Below, one piece after another: positions 47,588 through 57,200 of a stretch of DNA of 64,000 nt. Within the stretch, counting starts at the first letter, position 1; every line of letters starts with the position of its first letter. Origin of the DNA: Lasiosphaeris hirsuta (Eukaryota > Ascomycota > Sordariomycetes > Sordariales > Lasiosphaeriaceae); the NCBI GenBank assembly GCA_030549175.1, contig JAUKUA010000004.1, forward strand, positions 4,278,001-4,342,000, read 5' to 3'. The notes below the pieces were generated by a model. The model saw only the letters and a list, made by a program, of their open reading frames with translations, was not told where the DNA came from and did no database searches. The position numbers and the translations under genes are program-made.

Positions 47588-48060
47588 CACTAAACGGCCC
47601 TGGTTCAGATATATTGACGTCAGGTTAGCCATACTGCTCGGCGTGTTGGGATGGTCGGCCTCAAGCTTCGTATTACTCGTCTCTATCACCTATACCTCTA
47701 GCTACTCGGCCTCCTCCCACCGTCCCTGGCGGCCCCGGTACGTCGACGCTAGGTTATCCATACTGGCCAGCGTATCAGGGTGCTCCTCTCCAATTACCCT
47801 CTTTCTTACCTTTATCACTTAAACCCCCAGCTCCTCGGCCTCCTTCCACCGGCCTCGGTTCCAGTACGTCAATGCTTGGTTAGCCATAATAGTCAGCGTA
47901 TTAGGATGCTCCTCCCCTAGTGCCCTCTTCCTCGCCTCTATTACTTGCACCTCTAGCGACTCTACCTCTGCCGATCGGCCTTGGTTCCTGTGCATGGACG
48001 CCAGGTTGTTTATCCTGGCCAGAGTGTCAGGATGCTCTGGCCCCAGCAGGTTTCTTCTAG
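47588..48060 (-). pseudogene. TPR (kinesin light chain-type) repeat relic
   Basis: One minus-strand frame reads four tetratricopeptide units of 42 residues (126 bp) with the KLC/TPR_10 pattern (EHPDTL..MANLA..Y..QGRW.EAE.LEVQVI). Three in-frame stops occur: TAA at 47819-47821, TAG at 47702-47704 and TAG at 47690-47692. All three fall on positions where the other units, or the TPR pattern, suggest Gln (CAA/CAG). These would be C-to-T changes in CpA. Such repeats form the C-terminal sensor part of many fungal NLRs. It starts about 110 bp after the end of the DUF2235 gene, same strand, and may be its lost C-terminus. Confidence 0.75.
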
Positions 48061-48171
48061 TGTCAATACAATTTTTCTAGAACCCTTCCGCATCTTTTCA
48101 CTGGCCTCGGTAATCAAAGAACCCTGCGACAGAATGGAGAAGAGCAGCCTTCGCTATCCCTGCTTCTCTTG

Positions 48172-49981
48172 TCAAGTTGTAATTCCCTTTGGGGTCTTTT
48201 TCCTAACGTAGACGCGATCGAGCATCGGCAGCCCGGCGAACCCGGCCAAGACCTCCCAGTCCTCCTCGCGAAAACTCACTATTGTCTGTCCCTTGAAATT
48301 TGTCCCGTTCTGGGGTTCTCTCCCCCCGCCCAAGATGATATTGTGCGGCCTGTACCCGGGATTTATCTGCATCCGGTAGATGACGCTTCCGTGCACCTTG
48401 GCTTCGTCAGGGATGTCGCGCGCCTCCCCGCGCGAGGGCGGCCACCGCTTGGGCACCCATTTCCCATCGGCCCTCAGGTCCATCCGACAGCAGGGGAGCC
48501 ACTCGATGCATCTCCAGCGCAGCGCCGTCCGCCATCCCGTCTCCGGACCCCTGGATAGCTTGTCGTGGTGTTGCTGGGCCAGGACGCGCTGGACCTTGGC
48601 TGAGGTGGTCGTCTGACTCATGCCGCCCCGAGGGGTGCAGGGGCCGCCGAGGTCATCGTGGGCCGTGATGTCCATCTCGGCCAGCTTCTCCCCGTCGAAC
48701 CGCAGCCCGGCCTTCATCGCCGCGCGCACCATCCACACGAGCGGGAGATGGCTCAGGCTCATAGCGCCCGGGCCTGGCTCCGCCCACCCACCGCCGACGT
48801 CCCCGTGGTTCCCCGCGAACCAGACCTCGTGGACCTGCTGGTTGGGGTTCAGATGATTGCGTTGGTCGAGCGTCTCGGGGGATATGAGTGACGGCGGCGT
48901 AGGCTGGTGTTGGTGACGCGCCGACGATGATGGAAGGGACTGGTAGATCAGATCGGGACGGAACTTGACGCGCCGCTCGTCGATGCTGACGGCGTGCCAG
49001 ATCTCGGCGGCGCCGCTCCGGGCGCTGTACGGGAACCGCCTGCGGGCCATCCAGGGTATCTCGAATTCGGGCACGCTGTTGACCGTGTCGAAGAGGCCGA
49101 GGAATCGGACAGGCATAAGCGGTCGGGAGAAGGCCGCCTTGAAGCCGGCCATGGCTTGCGCCAGGACCCGCGCCCGCTTATAGCTCCGCGACGGAGACGA
49201 CTTACTTCCGGCCGCCGTCGGTACTTCGTAGGCGCCGCGCGTCTGCCAGCGGGCGAAGACCTTCCAGGCAAAGTTGACCATCTCCTCGTTGCCGGCCGGG
49301 AGCAGGCCGACGTCATCGAGCATCTCGGCCAGGAAGCGCGCCGTATAGGCGCCACGCGAGAAGCCAAAAATGTAGATGCTATCCTGCGGCCCGCGGTAAT
49401 ACCGCATCAGGAACCGGTACCCGCCCAGGACGTGGTCGCACAGCGACGTCCCGATAGCCAGGTCCCTGAGTTTTTTTATAGCGGCGTAGACATGCTCCAC
49501 AAAGTCCATCTTATCGAGGCTCTCGCTTGCTGCATATGTCCCTAGGCCAGCTTCAGAGAGCCAGGTAGAGAGGGTTAGCGGTTCATTCGATCAAAGAGAG
49601 AAGTGAAAAAGGGGAGGGGGTCCACCACGTTGGTAGTAATGACCTGGACTCAGTTCCGAGATTAGTATCTTGTTTTCAGCATGTTGTTTTCTGAGAGCAC
49701 CTATTTTCATTTGGACGCTCACATTGATCAATGTCATGTTTGTCCAACAGCCGAAAGATCTTGAAGACGTTCGTCTCGGTCCCGTCACCACGGTACTTAT
49801 TGCTGGTGCCGTCGAAGCAGAGCACGAGACTCTGGGATTTTTCTTATGTTCTTTCGGCGCCGGTCAGCAACGGCGATGTTGAGGCCATCATCGGCTCTGG
49901 TACGAGATCCTTGTTGGCCGCCGTGAGTGGGTCTGGCGGTACGCCCAAGACGGGACGTTGGTATTGCTGTTCCGGGTTCAT
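48172..49981 (-). CDS. DUF2235 alpha/beta-hydrolase (Tle1-like) with a 15-bp micro-exon
   Basis: Exons on the minus strand: 49981-49723 (see below), 49643-49629, 49550-48172. Introns of 79 and 78 bp, the latter with a CGCTAAC branch point, splice a 15-bp exon that completes the family motif HYYQPGLGTY. N-terminal motif LVLCFDGTSN, nucleophile elbow FGFSRGAYTARFLAE, then LFDTVNSV, HAVSIDERR and WFAGNHGDVGGGW are all typical of DUF2235, the fold of type VI secretion phospholipase Tle1. An in-frame TAA (49844-49846) lies near the 5' end. It disappears if a further intron, 49956-49843 (CTGAC branch, ATAAG acceptor, weak GTCCCG donor), is removed. Otherwise the gene is broken at codon 46. Probable intracellular lipase/hydrolase; a TPR relic follows. 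Confidence 0.75.
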
Positions 49982-50589
49982 TTCGCCGTTTGGGGGGGGG
50001 GGGGGCGGCGGGGGATCGCGACCGAGAGAAGTTGAGAGCGCGGACCGTTATGATGTAGTCTGTAAGGAAAAATAAAATGATATGGAGGTTGGACGGAACA
50101 AATTTCCGGGTCTGAATGACCTAATAGGCAGCTTTCGCAATTGATCGCCCAAGCTGCTCAGAAACTCGCAAGTCCGAGGTAGAGTGATCAGCTCGGAAAG
50201 TCGGCTCTTTGACGAGTGCTAGACTAGAGATAGGCAGATCAATCCGTTTCTCGGTTCGTATAAGGGACAATCTGTGGGGTTTGAGACGCGGTGGTGGAGG
50301 GCTATGGGTGGCGAAGTTCGTCACTCCTGCACACCAATTCGTTCGACACATTCACATGTGTAACCATTCAAATACCCCAAACCTCGAGCGATCCGTCATC
50401 ATAATTGAGGAGACTATGAGTGATTTTAGGTAGCAGCGCGTGCTCAGCCCACCACCAAGAGATATTACAAGTGGCGCGAGCGCCGTTGAAAATCACCACC
50501 CTGTAAGAAATTCGGCAAGTGCGGTGTGTCTCGATTTCTTGTCTGATTTGAGAGCGAATTGTGATACTCTACCCTGGGAGGAACCGCAC
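49982..50589. other. intergenic region
   Basis: It begins with a G-rich run (about 49990-50016). No gene is supported. Confidence 0.4.
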
Positions 50590-51660
50590 CTAGTAAACAA
50601 CCTTTTGTAGAACGACAGTCCCCTTACTCGTAGCACCCAGTACCAAAACACCGTCCTCAACAGCCGTCAAGCCGCCCCAGCCAGAGCTGGAGAGGGCCTT
50701 GACGGGAGGGCTCCACGTGGCGCCGCCGTCGACGCTAGAGATGACCTTCATGTCTACGTTCGCCACGTCGCTGTAGTTCTGTTCCGGCTGGTCTTGGTTC
50801 GTCATGAAGCTCACGACTAGCCGTGTCGGAGCTCCGGGGGCGGAGGAAGCAGGGGGCAGCGCGACTACCCCGGGCCCACCCGCCTGTGGTCTGCTCACCG
50901 GTCTGCTGCCGGGCTGGGGAACGGGGTTGAAGACGATATGCGGGTCCGCCCAGGTGTCGCCGCCGTCGGTCGATGTCCGCGCCCACACCTTGAACCCCTC
51001 GCCGCCGACATTGCTTTCGTGCAGCATGATCAGTTTTCTCTCCCTACCCTCTCCGATGGAAACGGCAGCGGCAGCTACCTGCGGCATACCCGGGCGCGTG
51101 TCGGGGCTGCCGGCGCCGGCGACGGTCGTGGGTGCGCCCCAGGTCTTGCCGCCGTCGCTTGACTCGCGAAGCACAATATCTTGGTCTGATGGCGACAGCT
51201 CATGCGAGTAGTAGACCTGTAGCGCGCCGCCGCTCTCGTACAAGAAGGGCTCCCACTCGCCCTGGACGCCGTGGCCGGGCGCTATGCTCGTGATGGAGCC
51301 AATCCTGCGCCAAGACCGCGCGCCATCGTCGCTCTGGCTGACTTGTAGGTCCATATGTAGAGGCTTGTCATCTGCTCCGTCAACCTGCCGCACCAGGTAC
51401 GCGCAGAGCAGCGCGCCTTGCGATGTTCGCAGCAGATACGGGTTGCGCAGCTGCGTCTTCCTAGCGTCTCCGGAGAGGACGCCGACGGGAGCCGTCCAGC
51501 TTGCGCCCAGGTCAAAACTCATTTTCGTGACGATCTTGGCTGTAGCACCGTCTTGCCACGCATACGTGGCGAGCAGGACGTTATCGCTTATCACGATGGC
51601 CCGTGGATAGTTGCTGTTGGGCTCGCGGCCGAAGGTGGCGGTGGGACCGGATACCGACAT
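50590..51660 (-). CDS. sialidase-fold (BNR/Asp-box) protein, 356 aa
   Basis: A single exon from ATG 51660. Five Asp-box motifs (SxDxGxxW) are visible: SFDLGASW (residues 48-55), SDDGARSW, SSDGGKTW, STDGGDTW and SVDGGATW, which mark the six-bladed beta-propeller of the sialidase superfamily. A YPRAIVI segment near residue 18 could supply the arginine-triad Arg; the other catalytic residues cannot be placed with certainty. There is no signal peptide, so it is probably intracellular or non-classically secreted, and it could be an exo-sialidase or another glycoside hydrolase or lyase with the same propeller. It is transcribed in the same direction as the DUF2235 gene. Confidence 0.8.
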   Translation of the reverse strand: MSVSGPTATFGREPNSNYPRAIVISDNVLLATYAWQDGATAKIVTKMSFDLGASWTAPVGVLSGDARKTQLRNPYLLRTSQGALLCAYLVRQVDGADDKPLHMDLQVSQSDDGARSWRRIGSITSIAPGHGVQGEWEPFLYESGGALQVYYSHELSPSDQDIVLRESSDGGKTWGAPTTVAGAGSPDTRPGMPQVAAAAVSIGEGRERKLIMLHESNVGGEGFKVWARTSTDGGDTWADPHIVFNPVPQPGSRPVSRPQAGGPGVVALPPASSAPGAPTRLVVSFMTNQDQPEQNYSDVANVDMKVISSVDGGATWSPPVKALSSSGWGGLTAVEDGVLVLGATSKGTVVLQKVVY

Positions 51661-53005
51661 GGCTGCTGATATAATGTTGTGAATGTGAGAAGATCGGAAT
51701 CGTTACCTATCAATTAGTGAAGACGGCGAACGAACACATTGATAAGCATGAGAGGGTGTTGGCGCGTGGTAATTGCCCCAAGGGTGTCTTCCACCTTTTT
51801 TAACACTTTTCGGCGCTCCCGCTTCAACCCTCGAGTTTGATGACAGCATTGAGATCAGCAGCATATTGTTATGAGTTCATCTTGACGGCATCGGGCGCCG
51901 ATCATCGCTATGCCCCCCACCCCGTCATTCATCTTTGGCTGTCAAAAGCTCACGGTGGCGAAAAAAAAAAAACGACATCGTTAGCAAAATAGGATTGCCA
52001 GTGTCACGGCAGGTCAGGATGAAGAGAGGCAATGCTGCAATAACCTATACTTGATTGTGCAAAAACAAGCTAAGGAGAGGGAGAAGGAAGAAGGGTGAGT
52101 GGCAGTTGGGCTTCTGGGTTTTTGTAGGTGTCCCAGGCAGCTTGGGCCACTTGTCCTTCCAGTGAATGTCCTCCATACTTGACAGTGAATGGCTATCTTC
52201 GTGGTGGGAGGAGTTTTACGTGGCGGCGTGTGGCATGCGTGCCAGCCGTCACAGCCAGCAAAACTGGGGGACACTTACGAGGTACCTTGTAGAGAGGTGT
52301 TACTGAACAGTACCTTGGACCGATATATCGAACATCGCCACACTCTGGCGCTTTGCAGCTGTACTCTTACAGGAGATGCTCTTAGAATCAAAGCAGCTGC
52401 CCAGCACGCTCAAGTATTTAGCCTGGTATGACATTTCCAATGACCAAAGAGCAACCAGACATTCTCCAAGGTATTAAAAAAATTCATAGTTACCGAGAAA
52501 GAGGACATTACAATCAGTGTCTCACTGCTGGCTCACATCGCCGTACCAGCTGACACCGGCTGACGGGCGGGCCAAAGGCCGGGGCCAGCAGCGACCACAG
52601 ATCTCTGTGCCAAGGCAGCCACCGCAGGATTCAATTGGGCCAACTTACCACCAAACCACACGGAGCCATGCCTGGGGATGTCCTTGTATCTTGTACATAG
52701 TGCATAAGAAGGCTGAGCTTCGCCCCGCCCTCGAGTTCTTCCTCTTTTCCTTCTTCATGCCTTTGGCAAACAAGACCTGGGGCGAATCACACTGAACCCC
52801 CCTTGTTTTCCACACTTGACATCTTGATCCACACCTCCTTGCATTGAGCTGTGTCACCAGACCGATCCTAGTTCTAAGCCCGATAACAAACTATCAACCG
52901 AGTATTTAGCGGGGACGACATTGCACATCCTTGAGGCAATTCGCTCTCTCGAGATAGCGCCGACTCAAGCACAAAAAAGACTAGTGTCCCGACGAATTTG
53001 ACCGA
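51661..53005. other. intergenic region
   Basis: The upstream region of the sialidase-fold gene and of the small membrane gene. No supported gene; an A run at 51960-51972. Confidence 0.4.
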
Positions 53006-53311
53006 ATGGTTGTTCGGGTATTGAAGGAATACCCAACGGAGACCGTAGTTTCAGTCTTGCTGTTACTCCTTACCTCTGGAGCACTTGCTTGGTTGATGAT
53101 GCGCTGGGTTTTGGAGCTGCTAGGTTTTAGGAAAGATGGACCTGTTAAGGGTGAGAAATGGAATAATTATTAGTCGGAACTGTTACTAATGTAATCCATA
53201 GACACTCCTGCGAGCTGGTTTCAGTCAACATATGGAGGACACGTCCCCAAAGGATCGCTCATGGCGGGTCTGCAGCGGCGTACGATGACCGAGCAGAAAA
53301 GTAAATATTAA
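53006..53311 (+). CDS. small membrane protein resembling the IFI6/IFI27 family, 84 aa
   Basis: Exons 53006-53150 and 53202-53311. The 51-bp intron (GTGAGA, TTACTAAT branch, CCATAG) keeps the frame. An N-terminal hydrophobic helix (VVSVLLLLLTSGALAWLMM) is followed by a second half, ASWFQSTYGGHVPKGSLMAG, that recalls the SLAA.WQST.YGG.V..GS signature of fungal interferon-6-16-like proteins. The expected long glycine-rich helix is shortened, so this may be a degenerate copy. Function in fungi unknown; a mitochondrial or ER membrane location is likely. Confidence 0.45.
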
Positions 53312-53490
53312 GACGGCTGGGTAGCTGACTGGTCCCCGGCTGGCTGGAGTAGGGGCTTGCAAAACCCGCCATAGTTGAACAGCGGCATGTGCACGCCGGC
53401 TTGCACGGGCCCAAGTAATCGATTTTCGTATGAATAGTGGAACACCCTGTCAAAGCAGTTGTCCAAAAAAGCGGACTCAGCCGGCCGCAC
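53308..53490 (-). pseudogene. protein-coding fragment of unknown family
   Basis: The minus-strand frame (60 codons) has an ordinary globular composition rich in aromatics and Cys (LDNCFDRVFHYSYENRLLG, then FNYGGFCKPLL). There is no start context or domain call. It lies between the small membrane gene and the dispersed repeat copy, so it is probably a piece of a gene disrupted here. Confidence 0.25.
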
Positions 53491-53721
53491 GGATTAGCAG
53501 AGGGACACCCGCGCCCGGCTTGGGAATACCATGCGGAATTGGTGATGGGAGAGAACTGCACTGGCCAATATTTTCACATACAAGGCTAGATGCCTTCGTT
53601 AGTAAACGGCCCAAGGCGGATGTTCTCCTGCTCATTAAAAAAAAATTCAATTTTTTTTTTTCAATTTTTATTTTTATTTTTCTATTTCTAATTTTTTTTT
53701 TTTTTGGGGGGGGGTGAAGGC
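53491..53721. other. spacer with A/T homopolymers
   Basis: T-rich and A-rich low-complexity tract at 53636-53706 directly abutting the dispersed repeat, followed by a G run; no gene. Confidence 0.5.
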
Positions 53722-53999
53722 TGTGGGTAAACGACACTCAATTCAATTGCCAGGAACTTCCCTGCAACGCAACGGCCAACAACGGCCCCAACAAGAAAAA
53801 AACGGGATCTTGCGTTAGCAGTACCATACGAGACTTCAGCCAACCACTGAATAAGCAAACACATGTAATTGAGCAATCGGAGGAGTCCCAGAGAGCCATT
53901 TTAAGGTGGGAAAACCCTGACTCCTTCTCCTAGATGGTAACATCCACGTAAGCTTCCATCAAGTCAATTGATGTCTCATCACGTCAAGTGCATTTCGCT
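53722..53999 (-). repeat. dispersed repeat of about 280 bp, copy B
   Basis: Inverted relative to copy A at 37931-38212. Small indels and substitutions are spread across the length. The A/T-rich tract beside it could be a degenerate tail. Confidence 0.8.
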
Positions 54000-54254
54000 A
54001 TAAAGGCCACTTCTTGCCTGTGGCTGCCAGCATTCCGATAGATAACGAAACCCCGCTCGATGCACAGAGGCCCACGACACGACTGACTGTTGGGCCTAAC
54101 TGAAACCCAGCGACCTCATATCCTGTCTTTGAGCTTCCAGTTTCTCCTCGTCCTTCCTTCTTTTCTAACCTCTCACATACATACATACCCGGTATCTTTC
54201 CATTCCGCTACTCCATTCTCTCAGACTTGTACCAATCAATTAATTGGATCAAAA

Positions 54255-57200
54255 ATGGCAATCAACCTGCTTGCAAGAGACGGGGCGCGTCTGGATACGC
54301 CGACTCTCGATTTCATAATTCATCACGTCTTTCTCCCGCCGCGTCTGCCGCAAGAAGACGACACAAACGGGCAGCACCAGCTCGCAATGGCCCAGGCCTT
54401 GTGCGACTCCATCTCGGATTTTATGGTAGCAGACCATCGCTCCTCCCCCTCCCTGCAACCTGCCCTAGAGATGCTTGGCCGGTTTCTCAAGACGAACCCC
54501 GGACTAGACCTCAGCAAGACCAACACGCCACATCGTGCTGTGCTGCGCAGCGTGATCTCCAACCTCAAAGACGGCGGTGAGTACATGTACCTCTTCCATT
54601 GCCGAATGCATTTTCGCTAAGATATAATCGCCACGAGACGTCGCGCTGCTCCACCTGCTCAACCAGAATGCCGGGTTGCTCCTCACGTCTCGACAGGACA
54701 GCATCCTGTTCGAGACATTCGAGCTCCTTGCGCCAAACCGGCATGTGATGTCTTGCAAAGGCTCCCTCCTCCGGGAGTTCCCAGACAGGGCCGCCACGGT
54801 ACCCCTTATCAAACTTGGAGACGCCGCGCTTCTAGATGAGCTAGTCGATGTCATCCGAGAACTCGAGCTCAAGGTTGCCCCCGCGGCTCGCCCCAAGGTG
54901 GCCAAAGCAAAAACGGCCCAGCCGGAAGAGAGGGACACACTGTCTCCCATGATTGCCACCGGCCTTCTCACTGATGTCCTTGTCGGCTTGGGCCGAGAGG
55001 TTGATCCCGTCCGGATTACCAAACGCAGCCGGGAGCAAGTGTGCTACGACAAGGCCTTCCTACCATTTCACCGGTCACCAACGTGGCTCCTTCTCCGAGT
55101 CGCGCTGCGCCTGGTGCTCGACCGACTCGCCCTTTCAAATGGAGAGAAGTCCTGGTACAAACCGCTGATGGCATATCACCACGCTCGCGTCCTGGATATA
55201 GCCGTGCGAGCAGCAACGCACCCTTTGATTCCCAGCGACAAGCTATTCTCCATGGGGGCCAAGCTGGTCCGCCGCATCACCAAATTGGACCCCGCTGAAG
55301 GCGTGTGCTCAGGGTGGCTGGTGGAAGTCCGGGAGACTGTGATGCGACTGCAGGCCACCTTGAAGGAACGGTGGGCCAACATGCGGGATGAAGACGACCA
55401 AATCCTCCCGCTAGATGCGCTCTCCGAGCTTTCGTTTTGCCAAGACTCGGAGCTCAAGCTGAGAGGTCTCTGTACACACCTGTCTTGGATCGAATCTCGA
55501 TACGCCGGGCAGCGAAATGGCACGGAGCAGGGCGACGCTACGCGATTTCGACCCCTCCCGTGTCTGGAACTGCCCTCCCTGAGCATCGGCGTGCCGGAGG
55601 ACGCGGTAGCGGGCCGCTGTGAACTGGCAGGCCTCGAGGCCTGGGTCGAGTCGTCGCTGCCAGGCTGGTCAGAGAGCAACCATCCTTCTGCCGACATAGC
55701 CCTGGGCGGCCTCAAGGATCTAATTGACGCATATCACACGCGGGCATTGGTAGCTTACGACGGTATCCCGGGGGCGCTGTCTATCATGTATATGGTCATC
55801 CTGGAACTTTGGATAGCCATGGACAAGATTGCTGGCAAAAAAACGCCCTTGCTTCTGGATTACGATCCAGGGTTCCCGCCCGACATGTCTCACTTGTTGT
55901 TGCTGGAGAGGAGAGAGGAGATGGGCCGTCTCAACACCGTAGAGAACTATCTCTCTCTCCGCCGGGCGAGAGCCCCGAACCCATACCAATCGGCTTTTAG
56001 CGGATTTGGTCGCGACGAGTCGTTTGCAGTCCGGTTTTACCGCACCTCGGCAGAGCATCAGCGTCTCCGCCGGGAGATAGAGGCGTGGGGCTCAGCGATG
56101 GAGACAAAGAAGCTGCAAGAATACGAGGAAAAGAGGGCGAAGCACAGCTCGTTGGCGGCGGCTTACAACGCAACATGCTGTGAATATTATTGGAGTCAGC
56201 TGTGGCAAGAAGAAACCCATTCGTCTGGGTGCGCGCGTTGTCGGCTGGAGCGTGAGATGGCGAATCTCAAGATCGAAGTATCCGAGTGGCCTCTGCCGGG
56301 GAGCTCTAGCCATGCTGATGCAGCGGTTTTTGAGATTAGCGTTCCTCGCGCCGTTGCGCTCTGGCGAGATGTGACGTGGAGGCTGGTCGCTAAGGTTTTC
56401 CGTGAGAAGACGGAGCGCGGCGGCCACGACGGCGTCGGGGGGTCACTGTACTTCGCCGCCGAACGCGGAGGCATGAAGCGTTTTCTCCGGGCCAGAAGCG
56501 GCCTCCAGCCGGCCTCGACTGTCAAGCCCATGGAAGTTGCCCACTATAGGGTGAAGCACATATCGGAGGCCAGCCCGGAAAACGTCTGTGTTCCGCACGC
56601 CGCGCAATACGCATACTACGACGAACCATCAAGAACCCTGGCAGAGAGGAGAACGCTCAATGTCTGTATCCCCCGCCACTGCTCGTACGCCGAACTAGTC
56701 AAGGGAGATGCGGTCGAAGATTGGATTCGGTATACCACGCACACCCCCAACGATGTGATCGCGGGGCAGCATCGCTGTCCGCTCCGCGCTGCTCTCGGCG
56801 AGTTTAGGGCCTTTGGGAACCTCCGATCGGGCATCAATCTGCAGTGGGCAAATGTACTCTGCCAGCTAGTGATGCCGTCACTGGACTTCAACAAGAAGGA
56901 AACCCTCGCTCTCATCTTGCAGGCGTGTCTCGAGGTCGGACCACCTCAACCGGATCCCGAGCCTGACGAGCGCGCTCCTTCTCCTAGTTCTATTTGGAGA
57001 GAGGCGCACATTGACACACAGAACGAGTCCTTCATGGCTCGGATTCTCTCGGCTATGCGCGACGCCCTCCAGCGGGTGCGTGAGAGCTGGCAGAACGACA
57101 TCGCTCTCTGCGTCCTCACATGCCTGGCTACGAGGCTTCTCTCTCTGTCTTGCTCGCCCGATATCTCGTCAGCACTCGTCGAATATCTCGGGCAGCTGCG

